DNA of 64,000 bases from JADJNW01 sp964549655 (lineage in GTDB: Bacteria; Bacteroidota; Bacteroidia; Chitinophagales; Saprospiraceae), in NCBI GenBank assembly GCA_964549655.1, contig CAZJXN010000005.1, positions 1 to 64,000 of the forward strand, given 5' to 3'. Positions 53,146 through 62,363 of the stretch are shown piece by piece (position 1 is the first letter of the stretch; every line of letters starts with the position of its first letter). A program made the position numbers and the translations under genes. The notes beneath the pieces were generated by a model that did not search any database, was not told the DNA's origin, and saw nothing but the letters and a program-made list of their open reading frames with translations.

Positions 53146-53176
53146 TTTGCTAAAACGTGCTATCTGTGTAAATTTG
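53146..53176 (+). promoter_or_regulatory. Consensus Bacteroidota promoter
   Basis: TTTG (53146-53149), a 19-base spacer and TAAATTTG (53169-53176) match the TTTG-N19-TAnnTTTG promoter of the phylum exactly. Transcription would start near 53183 and run through hairpin iii into the AsmA-like gene at 53294. Confidence 0.75.
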
Positions 53177-53202
53177 TAGCACTTTTGAGCGTTAAGAAAA
53201 AA

Positions 53203-53280
53203 ATGGAAGATGGGAGGATAGGAAGATAGGAGAATCCACGAAGCACGTGTTTTTCCATCCTCCCATCTTCCTATACTCCT
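53203..53280. repeat. Polypurine hairpin iii, leader of AsmA-like gene
   Basis: ATGGAAGATGGGAGGATAGG (from 53203) pairs with CCATCCTCCCATCTTCCTAT (53255 onward). This member lies in the 5' untranslated leader of the gene at 53294, behind the promoter at 53146-53176, so it would form a strong hairpin in the mRNA. Confidence 0.7.
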
Positions 53281-53293
53281 CAAATCCAATATA

Positions 53294-56200
53294 ATGAAAC
53301 GCGGAATTAAAATCACTTTAATAATCATTGCGGTACTGTTTACGCTCGTCATCGGCGCGGCGTTTGCCATTCCTTATTTTTTTAAAGACCAGATACAAGC
53401 GGCGGTCATCAAAGCTGCCAATGAAAGCTTGAATGCCAAACTCAATTTTACGGATGTCAGCTTGTCTGTGTTTCGGGATTTCCCGGATGTGAGTGTGCGC
53501 TTGCAAAATCTGACGGTTACAAATATGGAGCCGTTTGAAGACATTCGCTTGGCGGATGTAGAAGCGGCGGATGTAACAGTGGATATTATGTCTATCATTC
53601 GCAATCAAAAGCCGTGGCGTATCAAGTCTATTTATGTAAAAAAACCTAATATAAATGTATTTGTGTTGGAAGACGGACGCGCCAATTACGATATTGTGAA
53701 ACCGACAGCGGATTCTTTGGCGGAAGAACCGGAGACTGCTACAAGCGATTTTAACATCACTTTGGAATCGTATGAAATAGAAGATGGAAATATAGTATAT
53801 AAAGATGAAACGATTGGTATTGACTTGTCTATCAAAGGTTTAGACCATAAAGGTTCTGGCGACTTTACAAGTATGGTATATGATTTGAATACCGATACGA
53901 ATGTGGATTCGTTGAGTCTGACGTATGGCGGCATTCCATATTTGAAAAGAGCGCACACGGAATTGGATGCCATTTTCAATATTGACCAAGCGAATAGCAA
54001 ATATACGTTGAAGGACAATATTGTAAAGTTGAATGACTTAGAGTTGCGCGCAGACGGTTTCGTACAATTGCCGGACACGAGCAATATCGTGATGGATTTA
54101 AAATTTTCTACGCCGCAAAGTGAGTTTAAGGATTTATTATCTATGATTCCAAATGCGTATATCGCTGGTTATGAGAGTGTAAAAGCAGATGGAACGTTTA
54201 ATTTGAGCGGTTTTGCAAAAGGTACTTACAATGCGACACAAGAAACATATCCGGCTTTTCAAGTGAATTTAGGCGTGGAAAATGGCAGTATAAAATATCC
54301 TGATTTGCCGTTGGGCATTTCTAATATTAATACAAAAATAAACGTGAATAGTCCGACCAGCAATTTTGATGACTTGCTCTTAGATATTCCAACGTTTGCC
54401 ATGCAATTGGGGAGCAATCCGATTCGAGCGGTTTTTAAATTGAAAACACCGATTTCTGACCCCGATGTGGACACGCAGATTGACGGAACTTTAAATTTAA
54501 AAGAACTATCGCAAGCCTTTCCGATGGAAGGTATGAGTGACTTAAGCGGCATCATTTCGGCGGATGTAGATGTGAAAACGCGCTTGTCGTATATTGAGAA
54601 CCAAGAATATGAAAAAGTAAATATGCGCGGCGATATGTCGGTACAAGGTTTGAATTATAAAGACGTGGCTTACCCTGCGATCCGTATTAATAGTGCCAAA
54701 GCGCAATTCACACCCCAAAATGTACGCCTTGAAAACTTCGATGCAAAATTGGGTAAAAGCGATGTAAAGGCGAGCGGTTCGATTCAAAATATCTTGGCGT
54801 ATTTCTCACCAAAGAAAACAATGCGTGGTCAATTTACGGTGCGCTCTAACTCGTTTGATGCGAATGAATGGGTGCCAAAAGAGACGGCTACTACGACGCA
54901 ACCCGCTTTACCGGCTTCCCAAACACAGCCTGCCGCGGCAACCGAGATATTTGACCGATTTGATTTTACGTTGGACGCGGCAGTTGGACAATTGGCGTAT
55001 GATACGTATCGTTTAAAAAACTCGATTGTAAAAGGAAATATAAAACCTAATAAACTGTCAGTGAGCGAATTGAGTACGCAAATTGGGGAGAGTGATGTAA
55101 AGGCTTCAGGAGTTATTACAAACTTATTTGATTATTTATTTGACAATCAGACCTTGGGTGGAAATATTGCGGTTTCGTCCAAAGTAATGAATTTGAATCA
55201 ATTTATGACGGCAGATGGCTCTGCGCCTCAACCGACTGCAACCACCACCAGCACTGCTTCTACCGCCGGAATGGAGCCCATTTTAATACCGAAAAATATA
55301 GATATGACGATTCGCGCCAACATGGACAAAGTCATTTACACCAATATGATACTCAATAATGTAAAAGGCGATTTGATCGTGGCGAAAGAAGCGGTCGTAT
55401 TGCAAGATGTGACTGCAAATATTTTAGGTGGAAAAGTGGCATTGAGCGGCGGTTATGACACGAAAGACAAAGCGAATCCAGGGTTTAACCTCAAGTATGA
55501 TTTGCAAAATATGGATTTTCAAAAAACGTTTGGTGCGTTCAACAGCTTTCAAGTGCTCGCGCCGATTGGAGCATTCATACGAGGAAATTTTAATACGAGT
55601 TTGATTTTAGACGGAACGTTGGGCAAAAACGTGATGCCGAATTTTAATTCTTTAAATATGCAAGGCTTTTTAGAAACGATTAATGGAATTATTGATAATT
55701 TCAGACCATTACAAGTAATTGGCGAGAAGTTTAATATTGATTATTTTAAAGAAGCGCTTACGATAAAGAATACGAAAAACTGGTTTGAATTGAAAGATGG
55801 TGCGGTCGCAGTGAAAGAATTTGATTATCAATATAAAGATATTCCGATGAAAATCGCTGGTACGCATGGCTTGAATCAGGATATTAATTACACCATTAAA
55901 GCTAAAATTCCGCGCAAACTGATAGAGAAAATGGGTGTAGGTGCTGCGGCTACGAAAGGTTTAGACCAGATTAGTAAAGAAGCCGCCAAGTTTGGTTTGA
56001 ATATTGCGAAAACAGAATTTGTGAATGTACAATTTAATCTTACAGGCAGTATCAAGAGTCCAAAAGTAGGATTTAAATTGCTCGGCACCGATGGCGGCGA
56101 AAGTTCTCCGGTTGCCTCCGCCACGGAACAAGTGAAAGATGCCGTGAAAAATGAAGTGAAAGAAAAAATTACAGAAGGTAAAGAGCAGCTCAAACAAACC

Positions 56201-56428
56201 GCCACCAAAGCTGTGGATTCTGTAAAAACGGTGTTGAAAGATAAAACCGAGCAAGCCAAAGAAGACGTGACGAAAAAAGCGGAAGAAGCAATTAAAGATA
56301 AATTGGGCAGCAAAGTGGATTCCACCACGAAAGAAGAAATTAAAAATCAGTTGGATAAATTCAATCCGTTTAAAAAGAAGAAGAAAGAAGAGCCGAAGAA
56401 AGATAGCACCAGCACGAGCGGTAATTAA
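53294..56428 (+). CDS. AsmA-family envelope protein
   Basis: 1044-residue AsmA-like protein (relatives: TamB, YhdP). Membrane anchor at residues 7-30 (ITLIIIAVLFTLVIGAAFAIP), then repeated beta-strand modules that form a lipid-channel groove: INSAKAQFTP, ESDVKASGVITNLFDYL, VKADGTFNLSGFAKGTY, ILDGTLGKNVMPNFNSLNMQ. Such proteins carry phospholipid between membranes. The last 120 residues are a Lys/Glu-rich, coiled-coil tail (EQVKDAVKNEVKEKITEGKE) with a Lys cluster KKKKKEEPKK, an unusual finish. Its own promoter is at 53146. Structure and role inferred from the family. Confidence 0.88.
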   Translation: MKRGIKITLIIIAVLFTLVIGAAFAIPYFFKDQIQAAVIKAANESLNAKLNFTDVSLSVFRDFPDVSVRLQNLTVTNMEPFEDIRLADVEAADVTVDIMSIIRNQKPWRIKSIYVKKPNINVFVLEDGRANYDIVKPTADSLAEEPETATSDFNITLESYEIEDGNIVYKDETIGIDLSIKGLDHKGSGDFTSMVYDLNTDTNVDSLSLTYGGIPYLKRAHTELDAIFNIDQANSKYTLKDNIVKLNDLELRADGFVQLPDTSNIVMDLKFSTPQSEFKDLLSMIPNAYIAGYESVKADGTFNLSGFAKGTYNATQETYPAFQVNLGVENGSIKYPDLPLGISNINTKINVNSPTSNFDDLLLDIPTFAMQLGSNPIRAVFKLKTPISDPDVDTQIDGTLNLKELSQAFPMEGMSDLSGIISADVDVKTRLSYIENQEYEKVNMRGDMSVQGLNYKDVAYPAIRINSAKAQFTPQNVRLENFDAKLGKSDVKASGSIQNILAYFSPKKTMRGQFTVRSNSFDANEWVPKETATTTQPALPASQTQPAAATEIFDRFDFTLDAAVGQLAYDTYRLKNSIVKGNIKPNKLSVSELSTQIGESDVKASGVITNLFDYLFDNQTLGGNIAVSSKVMNLNQFMTADGSAPQPTATTTSTASTAGMEPILIPKNIDMTIRANMDKVIYTNMILNNVKGDLIVAKEAVVLQDVTANILGGKVALSGGYDTKDKANPGFNLKYDLQNMDFQKTFGAFNSFQVLAPIGAFIRGNFNTSLILDGTLGKNVMPNFNSLNMQGFLETINGIIDNFRPLQVIGEKFNIDYFKEALTIKNTKNWFELKDGAVAVKEFDYQYKDIPMKIAGTHGLNQDINYTIKAKIPRKLIEKMGVGAAATKGLDQISKEAAKFGLNIAKTEFVNVQFNLTGSIKSPKVGFKLLGTDGGESSPVASATEQVKDAVKNEVKEKITEGKEQLKQTATKAVDSVKTVLKDKTEQAKEDVTKKAEEAIKDKLGSKVDSTTKEEIKNQLDKFNPFKKKKKEEPKKDSTSTSGN

Positions 56429-56491
56429 TGTGCTTATTTGCTGGTGTGCCAATTTGCTAATTTCCCGTATAGCATATTAGCACATCAGCAT

Positions 56492-56515
56492 AACTTGTCC
56501 CGCAAATCGGGATTA
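56492..56515. repeat. AACTTGTCCCG hairpin repeat, copy 2
   Basis: AACTTGTCCCGCAAATCGGG followed by ATTA, with the same TCCCG/CGGGA stem as 10116-10139. It lies 22 bases before the PaiB-like start. Confidence 0.6.
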
Positions 56516-56536
56516 TCTCATCAGCAAATTATACAA

Positions 56537-57151
56537 ATGTACATTCCTCCCCGTTACAAACTCACTGACATTGAAGAAGTTAGAAATTTCATTCAAGCCA
56601 ATAGCTTTGGTATCCTCATCAATATCTTAGATGGAAAACCTTGGGCGACGCACATTCCACTGGAATTAGAAACGAACGCTGCTGGAGAAGACGTACTCGT
56701 CGGACACATTTCTAAAGCGAATCCACAGTGGAAAACATTTGCCGAAAACTCGCAGGTGCTGACGATTTTCTCGGCGCCCCACGCTTACATTTCTTCCTCT
56801 TGGTATGATCATGAAAACGTGCCGACCTGGAATTACATCGCCGTTCATGTATATGGAAGCCTGCGTGTAATGGAAGGCGAGGAGTTATTTCAAGCGCTTA
56901 AAAAATTGATGGATAAATACGAAACTACTTCTGCAAAACCTGTGCAGTTGGAGCGTATGACACCGGAATACGTTCAAAAAGAAATGCGGGGCATTGTCGG
57001 TTTTGAAATAAAAGTAAAAGAAATTCATGCCGCGCATAAATTATCACAAAATAGAGACGACAAAAATTATCAAAATGTAATAACGGAATTGGAAAAGCGC
57101 GGCGAAGGATATGATGTGGATATTGCCAATGCGATGAAGAAAATAAGATAG
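56537..57151 (+). CDS. PaiB-like FMN-binding protein
   Basis: 204-residue FMN-binding split-barrel protein of the PaiB/HugZ-like family. MYIPPRYKLTDIEEVRNFIQ, FGILINILDGKPWATHIPLE and VLVGHISKANPQWKTF are typical; the ISSSWYDHENVPTWNYIAVH motif binds the flavin phosphate. PaiB is often labelled a transcriptional regulator, but a flavin oxidoreductase role is as likely. An in-frame Met 99 bases upstream covers repeat copy 2; the ATG at 56537 is chosen. Cytoplasmic. Confidence 0.9.
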   Translation: MYIPPRYKLTDIEEVRNFIQANSFGILINILDGKPWATHIPLELETNAAGEDVLVGHISKANPQWKTFAENSQVLTIFSAPHAYISSSWYDHENVPTWNYIAVHVYGSLRVMEGEELFQALKKLMDKYETTSAKPVQLERMTPEYVQKEMRGIVGFEIKVKEIHAAHKLSQNRDDKNYQNVITELEKRGEGYDVDIANAMKKIR

Positions 57152-57208
57152 TCGAATCATACGTTATCATTTTTGTTAATCTATTACTTCCCAAAAACAC
57201 GAACACCC

Positions 57209-58705
57209 ATGACCCGAATCTCACTTCTGGCAGTGCTACTATTTACTTCTCTTATTTCCTGTTTTGCAAAAACGCTCCACGTCGGCACTGGACAACCGCA
57301 CTCGAATCTCTTGAGCGCTACCCGACAGGCACAGCCCGGCGACACCATCTTCTTGCGCACTGGCGTGTACACGGGCGGGCAATATATTGAAAACTTGCAA
57401 GGCACGGCGGACAAATGGATTCATATTCTAAATTTTCCGAACGCAAATGTTATTATTCGCGGCAGTACGGAGGCGTGGCACTTTACAGACCCCAATTATT
57501 TGCACATCAGCGGCATTATTTTTGAGCAGCAAACAGGCAATGGTGTCAATATAGACGATAGCGGCTCTTATGATACACCAGCACATCATGTTTTAATAGA
57601 AAATTGCATTTTTCGCAATATGAATGCAACGGGTAATAATGATTTACTCAAAATGTCGGGTGTAGATGAATTTGAAGTGCGCGATTGTACATTTTTAAAT
57701 GGCGCGACCGGTGGGAGTGGTATTGATATGGTGGGTTGTCATCAGGGACTTATTCACAAAAATCGGTTTGAAAATCTTGGTTCCACGGGCATTCAAGCAA
57801 AAGGCGGGACTCAGTTTGTGCGCATCGAAGCCAATTTTTTTAAAAATGCAGGAGCCAGAGCTTTGAATTTGGGCGGCAGCACGGGTTTGCAATTCTTCCG
57901 ACCGATAGATGCGACTTTTGAAGCCGCAGATTTACAAGTATATTCTAATGTTTTTATGGGTTCGCAAGCGCCTGTTGCGTATGTAGGGAGCGTACGGGTG
58001 GAAGTGGTGAACAACACGATTTATTTACCTGGTAAATGGGTGGTGCGTATTTTACAAGAAACGGTGGACCCGAATCGCTTTTTACAAAGTGGAGAGAATA
58101 GTTTTATTAATAATATCATTTATTTTGACAATAATGTGAGTACTGCCGTAAATATTGGCACAAATACGCGTCCAAATACCTTCACTTTTACAAATAACTT
58201 ATGGTATAATTATCAAAATCCGAATTCCAGTAAACCATCTTTACCTGTGCAAGAAAGTAATGGAATCGTTGGACAAAATCCAAATTTTAAAGATGTAAAT
58301 GCAGAGGATTTTAATTTACTTCCTAATAGTCCGGCGATTGCAAAAGGAAAGCAAACGAGCACTCCTAAGACTGATTTTTCAGGTGCAAATTTCAAACAAC
58401 AACGTTCAATTGGCGCTTTGGAAAGTGGTGGCACAACCAGTATTCAAGCCATTGCTGACAATCTTGAACTCACTATTTTCCCAAATCCTTCCGATGGTTT
58501 GTTAACGATTCAATTAGCAGAGCCCATTATTCAAAAAGGCTTACTTAAAGTAATAAATGCAGATGGAAGATTGGTTTTTAGTAAAATAATGAATGGGGAA
58601 AGTAAAGTGCAGTTAAATTTAGAACAACTGCCGACAGGAAATTATGTAATAGAAATGGTGATAAATGGGCGGCGAATGACGGGCAGCTGGATAAAAAGTA
58701 AATGA
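57209..58705 (+). CDS. Parallel beta-helix protein with T9SS sorting domain
   Basis: 498-residue secreted protein. Signal peptide (LISCFA). Right-handed beta-helix repeats with Asn/Gly turns run through the middle (HVLIENCIFRNMNATGNNDLL, GLIHKNRFENLGSTGIQAKG). The last 80 residues form a type IX secretion sorting domain: LTIFPNPSDGLLTIQL, and near the end LPTGNYVIEMVINGRR. So the protein should leave by the Por secretion system, and the organism has T9SS. Beta-helix proteins often cleave polysaccharides; no catalytic residues were pinned down. Confidence 0.87.
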   Translation: MTRISLLAVLLFTSLISCFAKTLHVGTGQPHSNLLSATRQAQPGDTIFLRTGVYTGGQYIENLQGTADKWIHILNFPNANVIIRGSTEAWHFTDPNYLHISGIIFEQQTGNGVNIDDSGSYDTPAHHVLIENCIFRNMNATGNNDLLKMSGVDEFEVRDCTFLNGATGGSGIDMVGCHQGLIHKNRFENLGSTGIQAKGGTQFVRIEANFFKNAGARALNLGGSTGLQFFRPIDATFEAADLQVYSNVFMGSQAPVAYVGSVRVEVVNNTIYLPGKWVVRILQETVDPNRFLQSGENSFINNIIYFDNNVSTAVNIGTNTRPNTFTFTNNLWYNYQNPNSSKPSLPVQESNGIVGQNPNFKDVNAEDFNLLPNSPAIAKGKQTSTPKTDFSGANFKQQRSIGALESGGTTSIQAIADNLELTIFPNPSDGLLTIQLAEPIIQKGLLKVINADGRLVFSKIMNGESKVQLNLEQLPTGNYVIEMVINGRRMTGSWIKSK

Positions 58706-58747
58706 TATCGGCTCTTTTATTTTTAAAATCATAATCACCCTATAAAA

Positions 58748-59464
58748 TCAGTGTTCCATTACTCGCTTATCTATCACACATTCCACATTTGGATGCAACC
58801 ATAGCAAAGACGCGGGTAATTGTGTAGAAATCTCTTGTTTTAATAGTCGCTTTACCACTTCTTTTTTATGATTACCTGTGACCAATAATATTATTTTTTT
58901 GGAATGTAAAATATCTGCCATCCCAATCGTCATACCGTACGTAGGCTTTTGTTGCATCGCTTTTGCCATTGAATGTTGCATGGAAGTATCAGAAAGTTTT
59001 ACCACATGACAATAAGGATGTAATGCTTCTGAAGGCTCGTTAAACCCAATATGCCCATTCCTACCCAAGCCCAATATGCAAAGGTCTATCGGTCCCTGTT
59101 CCGTTATAATATTTTGCATTCTATTACATTCTTGTTGTGGATTTTCAGGATTGCTTTCAAAAGCAAAATACTGATTCGGACTAATATGTAATGGTTGCAA
59201 TAAATTTTTTTGTAAAAAAGATTCGCAGGTTTGCGACTCCTGCATCTCCACACCGCCCCATTCGTCGAGTTTTAGAATGCGTAGTTGCTCAAATAACGCT
59301 TTGTCTTTTTGAAATTCCGCTGCCAGTAAATGGTAGGTCATTAAAGGAGAATTGCCAGTAGCGGCACAGATCAAGCTGTCTTTTTTTTGTTGTAACGTCC
59401 TCACAATCAGGTCTTTTGCGTGTCCGCTCATTTGGGTGTAATCGGCGTGGTAGGTGATTTTCAT
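58748..59464 (-). CDS. Glucosamine/galactosamine-6-phosphate isomerase family
   Basis: 238-residue aldose-ketose isomerase/deaminase. The family signature is GLGRNGHIGFNEP (about residues 136-148) with LKLDEWGGV before it. NagB has Asp in the GxDGHIAFNEP position; here it is Asn, as in AgaI-type galactosamine-6-phosphate isomerases, so a substrate other than glucosamine-6-phosphate is possible. The catalytic His and Glu are retained. Cytoplasmic; feeds amino sugar to fructose-6-phosphate or a tagatose route. Convergent with the beta-helix gene. Confidence 0.82.
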   Translation of the reverse strand: MKITYHADYTQMSGHAKDLIVRTLQQKKDSLICAATGNSPLMTYHLLAAEFQKDKALFEQLRILKLDEWGGVEMQESQTCESFLQKNLLQPLHISPNQYFAFESNPENPQQECNRMQNIITEQGPIDLCILGLGRNGHIGFNEPSEALHPYCHVVKLSDTSMQHSMAKAMQQKPTYGMTIGMADILHSKKIILLVTGNHKKEVVKRLLKQEISTQLPASLLWLHPNVECVIDKRVMEH

Positions 59465-59541
59465 GGAGGGAAGATAAGACGGAAACCGCTTTTACAAATA
59501 AAAAAGTAATATTTTTCTTGCTACACAAATACGACTATTTA

Positions 59542-59572
59542 TTGATTATTGGTTCCATTTACCGTATCTTAG
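59542..59572 (+). promoter_or_regulatory. Probable promoter of the toxin-antitoxin operon
   Basis: TTG at 59542-59544, a 20-base spacer, and TATCTTAG at 59565-59572, close to TAnnTTTG. It is 20 bases before the antitoxin ATG. Such pairs usually autoregulate at this site, but no operator was identified. Confidence 0.45.
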
Positions 59573-59591
59573 TGGTTATAATATTAATGAT

Positions 59592-59804
59592 ATGAGTATT
59601 CAAGCAATAAAAGAAGAGGTCATAGTACTTAGCAAAGCCGAACAAGCTGAACTGATGCACTTTATGGTAGAACTTTTGACAACAGATAATTTCCAATTAT
59701 CGAAAGAATGGCAGGAAGAGCTGGAGCAAAGAGAAGTAGCATTAGAAAACGGTACGTCGGTAGGAAGACCTGCCGGTGAGGTGATTGCAAAATATAGTCG
59801 TTGA
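59592..59804 (+). CDS. Antitoxin, addiction-module type
   Basis: 70-residue acidic protein: helix IQAIKEEVIVLSKAEQAELM, then QLSKEWQEELEQREVALENG and a tail with RPAGEVI. This is the pattern of the small addiction-module antitoxins paired with RelE/ParE toxins (putative addiction module CHP02574). It ends in TGA overlapping the toxin ATG by one base, the usual coupling. No separate DNA-binding domain is seen. Confidence 0.8.
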   Translation: MSIQAIKEEVIVLSKAEQAELMHFMVELLTTDNFQLSKEWQEELEQREVALENGTSVGRPAGEVIAKYSR

Positions 59805-60103
59805 TGCCAACCTACCTTGTTATTATACAACCGGAAGCTGAATTAGATTTGGATGAAGCCTATGAATATTTAGAAGGGCAACAAATCGGACTTGGTTTTG
59901 AGTTGTTGGCAGAAATAGCGGATGCCATTACAGTTTTAGAAGAAACACCCTTTCTTTTTCAAAAAAATCATGACGAGAAGCGCCGATTCTTTCTTCAACG
60001 ATTCAAATATAATCTTATTTATAAAGTGGTTAATGCTAATGTTTACATTTTAGCCATTATATACGGCAACAGAAATCCAAGCCGTTGGGAGGATAGGAAT
60101 TAA
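59804..60103 (+). CDS. RelE/ParE-family toxin
   Basis: 99-residue toxin of a type II pair. VIIQPEAELDLDEAYEYLEG is the N-terminal strand-helix, and RFFLQRFKYNLIYKVVNANV with VYILAIIYGNRNPSRW is the ParE-like C-terminal sheet with conserved Arg and Tyr. Targets would be gyrase (ParE) or mRNA on the ribosome (RelE). A TTG three bases earlier could serve, but ATG overlapping the antitoxin stop (TGATG) is preferred. Confidence 0.85.
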   Translation: MPTYLVIIQPEAELDLDEAYEYLEGQQIGLGFELLAEIADAITVLEETPFLFQKNHDEKRRFFLQRFKYNLIYKVVNANVYILAIIYGNRNPSRWEDRN

Positions 60104-60199
60104 AGTTATAATTAGATTTCGTATACAATAGTTCTGATTATAATTAAATATATTACAAATGTTTTTTTGTAAAAACTACAACTCTAATCCTTAATTTTT

Positions 60200-61999
60200 C
60201 TACACAATCTCCTCCGCCTTCACCTCCAGCGTCACCCGCTCGGTACTCAGCAGCCTTGCCCGTAACCCCATCGTTTTCGGCAATTCATATTCAAAAAAAT
60301 ATTTAGTCGTTTGTAATTTGCTTTTATAAAATATAACATCATCACCAGCGGCATTTACTAAAGCTTTGTCCGCTACAATCGCCTGTTTCAACCATTGCCA
60401 AGCGATGGTGACGATGCTAAAATATTCTAAATATAAAGTAGCATCGGCGAGGAAGACTTCTGGTTTTTCCTGCTTGGCGAGTTGCAATAGATGAGCCGTT
60501 ACTTCTTGTAGTTTGGCGGCAGCCGTAGCAAGTTTATCTGCAAGCGGTTTTAAAGTTTCGGAACTTTGGGCAGCAATAATTACATTTTGTAATTCTTTGG
60601 CATAGAGCATCGCGGCTTTACCATTTTGGAGCATGACTTTTCGACCCAACAAATCCATGCCGTGAATAGCAGTCGTGCCTTCGTAAATCGCGTTCACTCG
60701 AATGTCACGGTAATATTGTTCCAACGGGAAATCATCGGTGTAACCTGCGCCGCCGAGTACTTGCATACCTACGCTGGTAGAATAAGTACCCATTTCTGCT
60801 GGGTAAGATTTGGCAATGGGCGTGAGTAATTCTAATAATAAATGGGCATTTTCAGCGGCTTCCCCTTCGCTGACTTTCGCAAGGTCGGAATAATAACTAC
60901 ATTGTAATAAAACGGCGATACTACCTTCTACAATCGCTTTTTGTTGCAATAACATTCGGCGCACGTCGGCGTGTTCGATGATTAAAACAGGTGGAGCGAG
61001 CGGGTCTTTATTCGATGGATGTCGTCCTTGCGAGCGTTCATTTGCATATTGCAAAGAAGCATAATAGGCGGCAGAAGCAGAGCCTGTTGCCATCAAACCC
61101 GTGCCAATCCGCGCTTCATTCATCATTTGAAACATATATGGCAAACCATGATGCGGTTGACCTACTAAGTAACCAATACAATCATCTTTTTCACCCAACA
61201 TGATATGTGCAGCGACGTAGCCGCGTTGTCCCATTTTACCAAAAATACCTGCCGTAGTCACATCGTTACTCACTAATTCACTATTTTCAACCCGATATTT
61301 TGGTACGACAAACAACGAAATCCCTTTCGTGCCTGCCGGAGCGCCCTTGATTTTTGCCAACAACAAGTGAACTACATTATCCACCGCATTATGGTCGCCA
61401 CCCGAGATGTAAACTTTTTGTCCTTTGATTTTATAAGTGCCATTTCCATTTAGCGGCTCGGCAGAAGATGTAATATCCGTTAGAGAACTACCAGCTTGCG
61501 GCTCGGTGAGCGCCATCGTGCCTTGCCAGTCGCCGCCGTACATTTGCGGCACATACGTTTCGTTTAGTTCTGGCGTGGCATATGCACGTATCAAATTCGC
61601 CGCGCCTTGTGTAAGAAAAGCGTGACTTGCCGCATTTCCATTAGCAGCATAGAAGCACATCAAACCGGCACTCATTAATACGTGTGGCATTTGTTGTCCT
61701 CCATTTTCATAACTATCTAACGCGGAAATCCAGCCACCGTCTGCCAATGCCTTCAGCGCCGGACGCAGGCTTGGATGCACATGGACTTCCCCATCTTTGT
61801 AATACGCTTTCTCTTTGTCCATCTCCCGATAGAACGGAAAAAGATAGGTATCGCTGAGTTGTTTGGCTGCATCGAGTACCATGTTGAATGCATCGGCATC
61901 ATAATCAGCGTAGTACGGATATTGATTTAAAGCTGGTGCGTCTAATACTTCGTTGAGTAGGAACTGGAGATTGCGGATGCTGACGTATTGGGTTGCCAT
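60200..61999 (-). CDS. Acyl-CoA dehydrogenase
   Basis: 599-residue FAD enzyme for the first step of fatty acid or branched acyl-CoA oxidation. The FAD/substrate block TEPQAGSSLTDITSSAEP is near residue 155, and INAIYEGTTAIHGMDLLGRK contains the catalytic-Glu region. The length and the C-terminal extra domain (after residue 450) match the large Bacteroidota/ACAD-like type rather than the 380-residue short forms. A Met 69 bases upstream lies in a repeat-rich tail; the ATG at 61997-61999 is chosen. Cytoplasmic. Confidence 0.92.
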   Translation of the reverse strand: MATQYVSIRNLQFLLNEVLDAPALNQYPYYADYDADAFNMVLDAAKQLSDTYLFPFYREMDKEKAYYKDGEVHVHPSLRPALKALADGGWISALDSYENGGQQMPHVLMSAGLMCFYAANGNAASHAFLTQGAANLIRAYATPELNETYVPQMYGGDWQGTMALTEPQAGSSLTDITSSAEPLNGNGTYKIKGQKVYISGGDHNAVDNVVHLLLAKIKGAPAGTKGISLFVVPKYRVENSELVSNDVTTAGIFGKMGQRGYVAAHIMLGEKDDCIGYLVGQPHHGLPYMFQMMNEARIGTGLMATGSASAAYYASLQYANERSQGRHPSNKDPLAPPVLIIEHADVRRMLLQQKAIVEGSIAVLLQCSYYSDLAKVSEGEAAENAHLLLELLTPIAKSYPAEMGTYSTSVGMQVLGGAGYTDDFPLEQYYRDIRVNAIYEGTTAIHGMDLLGRKVMLQNGKAAMLYAKELQNVIIAAQSSETLKPLADKLATAAAKLQEVTAHLLQLAKQEKPEVFLADATLYLEYFSIVTIAWQWLKQAIVADKALVNAAGDDVIFYKSKLQTTKYFFEYELPKTMGLRARLLSTERVTLEVKAEEIV

Positions 62000-62363
62000 A
62001 AAAGTTTTTAGTTTGGAGGTTTGATGTTTGAAAGTTCGCTTGCAACTTGCTTGCGGTTGGTGTTTCAAAGGTAGCGAATTTTCGCAATTTGTCTCCCGCA
62101 GATTTCGCAGATGGCGCAGATTTTTTTTATCACATAGTTACATAGGGCACATAGTTTTTGTGCTTGTTCACTCGGTCGCTTTTTCTTCGGCAAACTTTTA
62201 ATTTTTTATTGCCTTCATCCCTTAATTTTAACCGCACCACAGTTCAGATAACCGCGTAAATGAAAAGAGCCATGCCCTTGCGAACATGACTCTACTATAC
62301 CTTTTTTGTTTTTGCGCTTATTAATTTCTTCTAAAAATGAGTGACTGCAAACTGCCTACTAAA
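62000..62363. other. Intergenic region
   Basis: 364 bases. It has CGCAGATTTCGCAGATGG/CGCAGATT, a short direct repeat, and CATAGTTACATAGGGCACATAG, another. No gene or hairpin of note was found. Confidence 0.45.
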
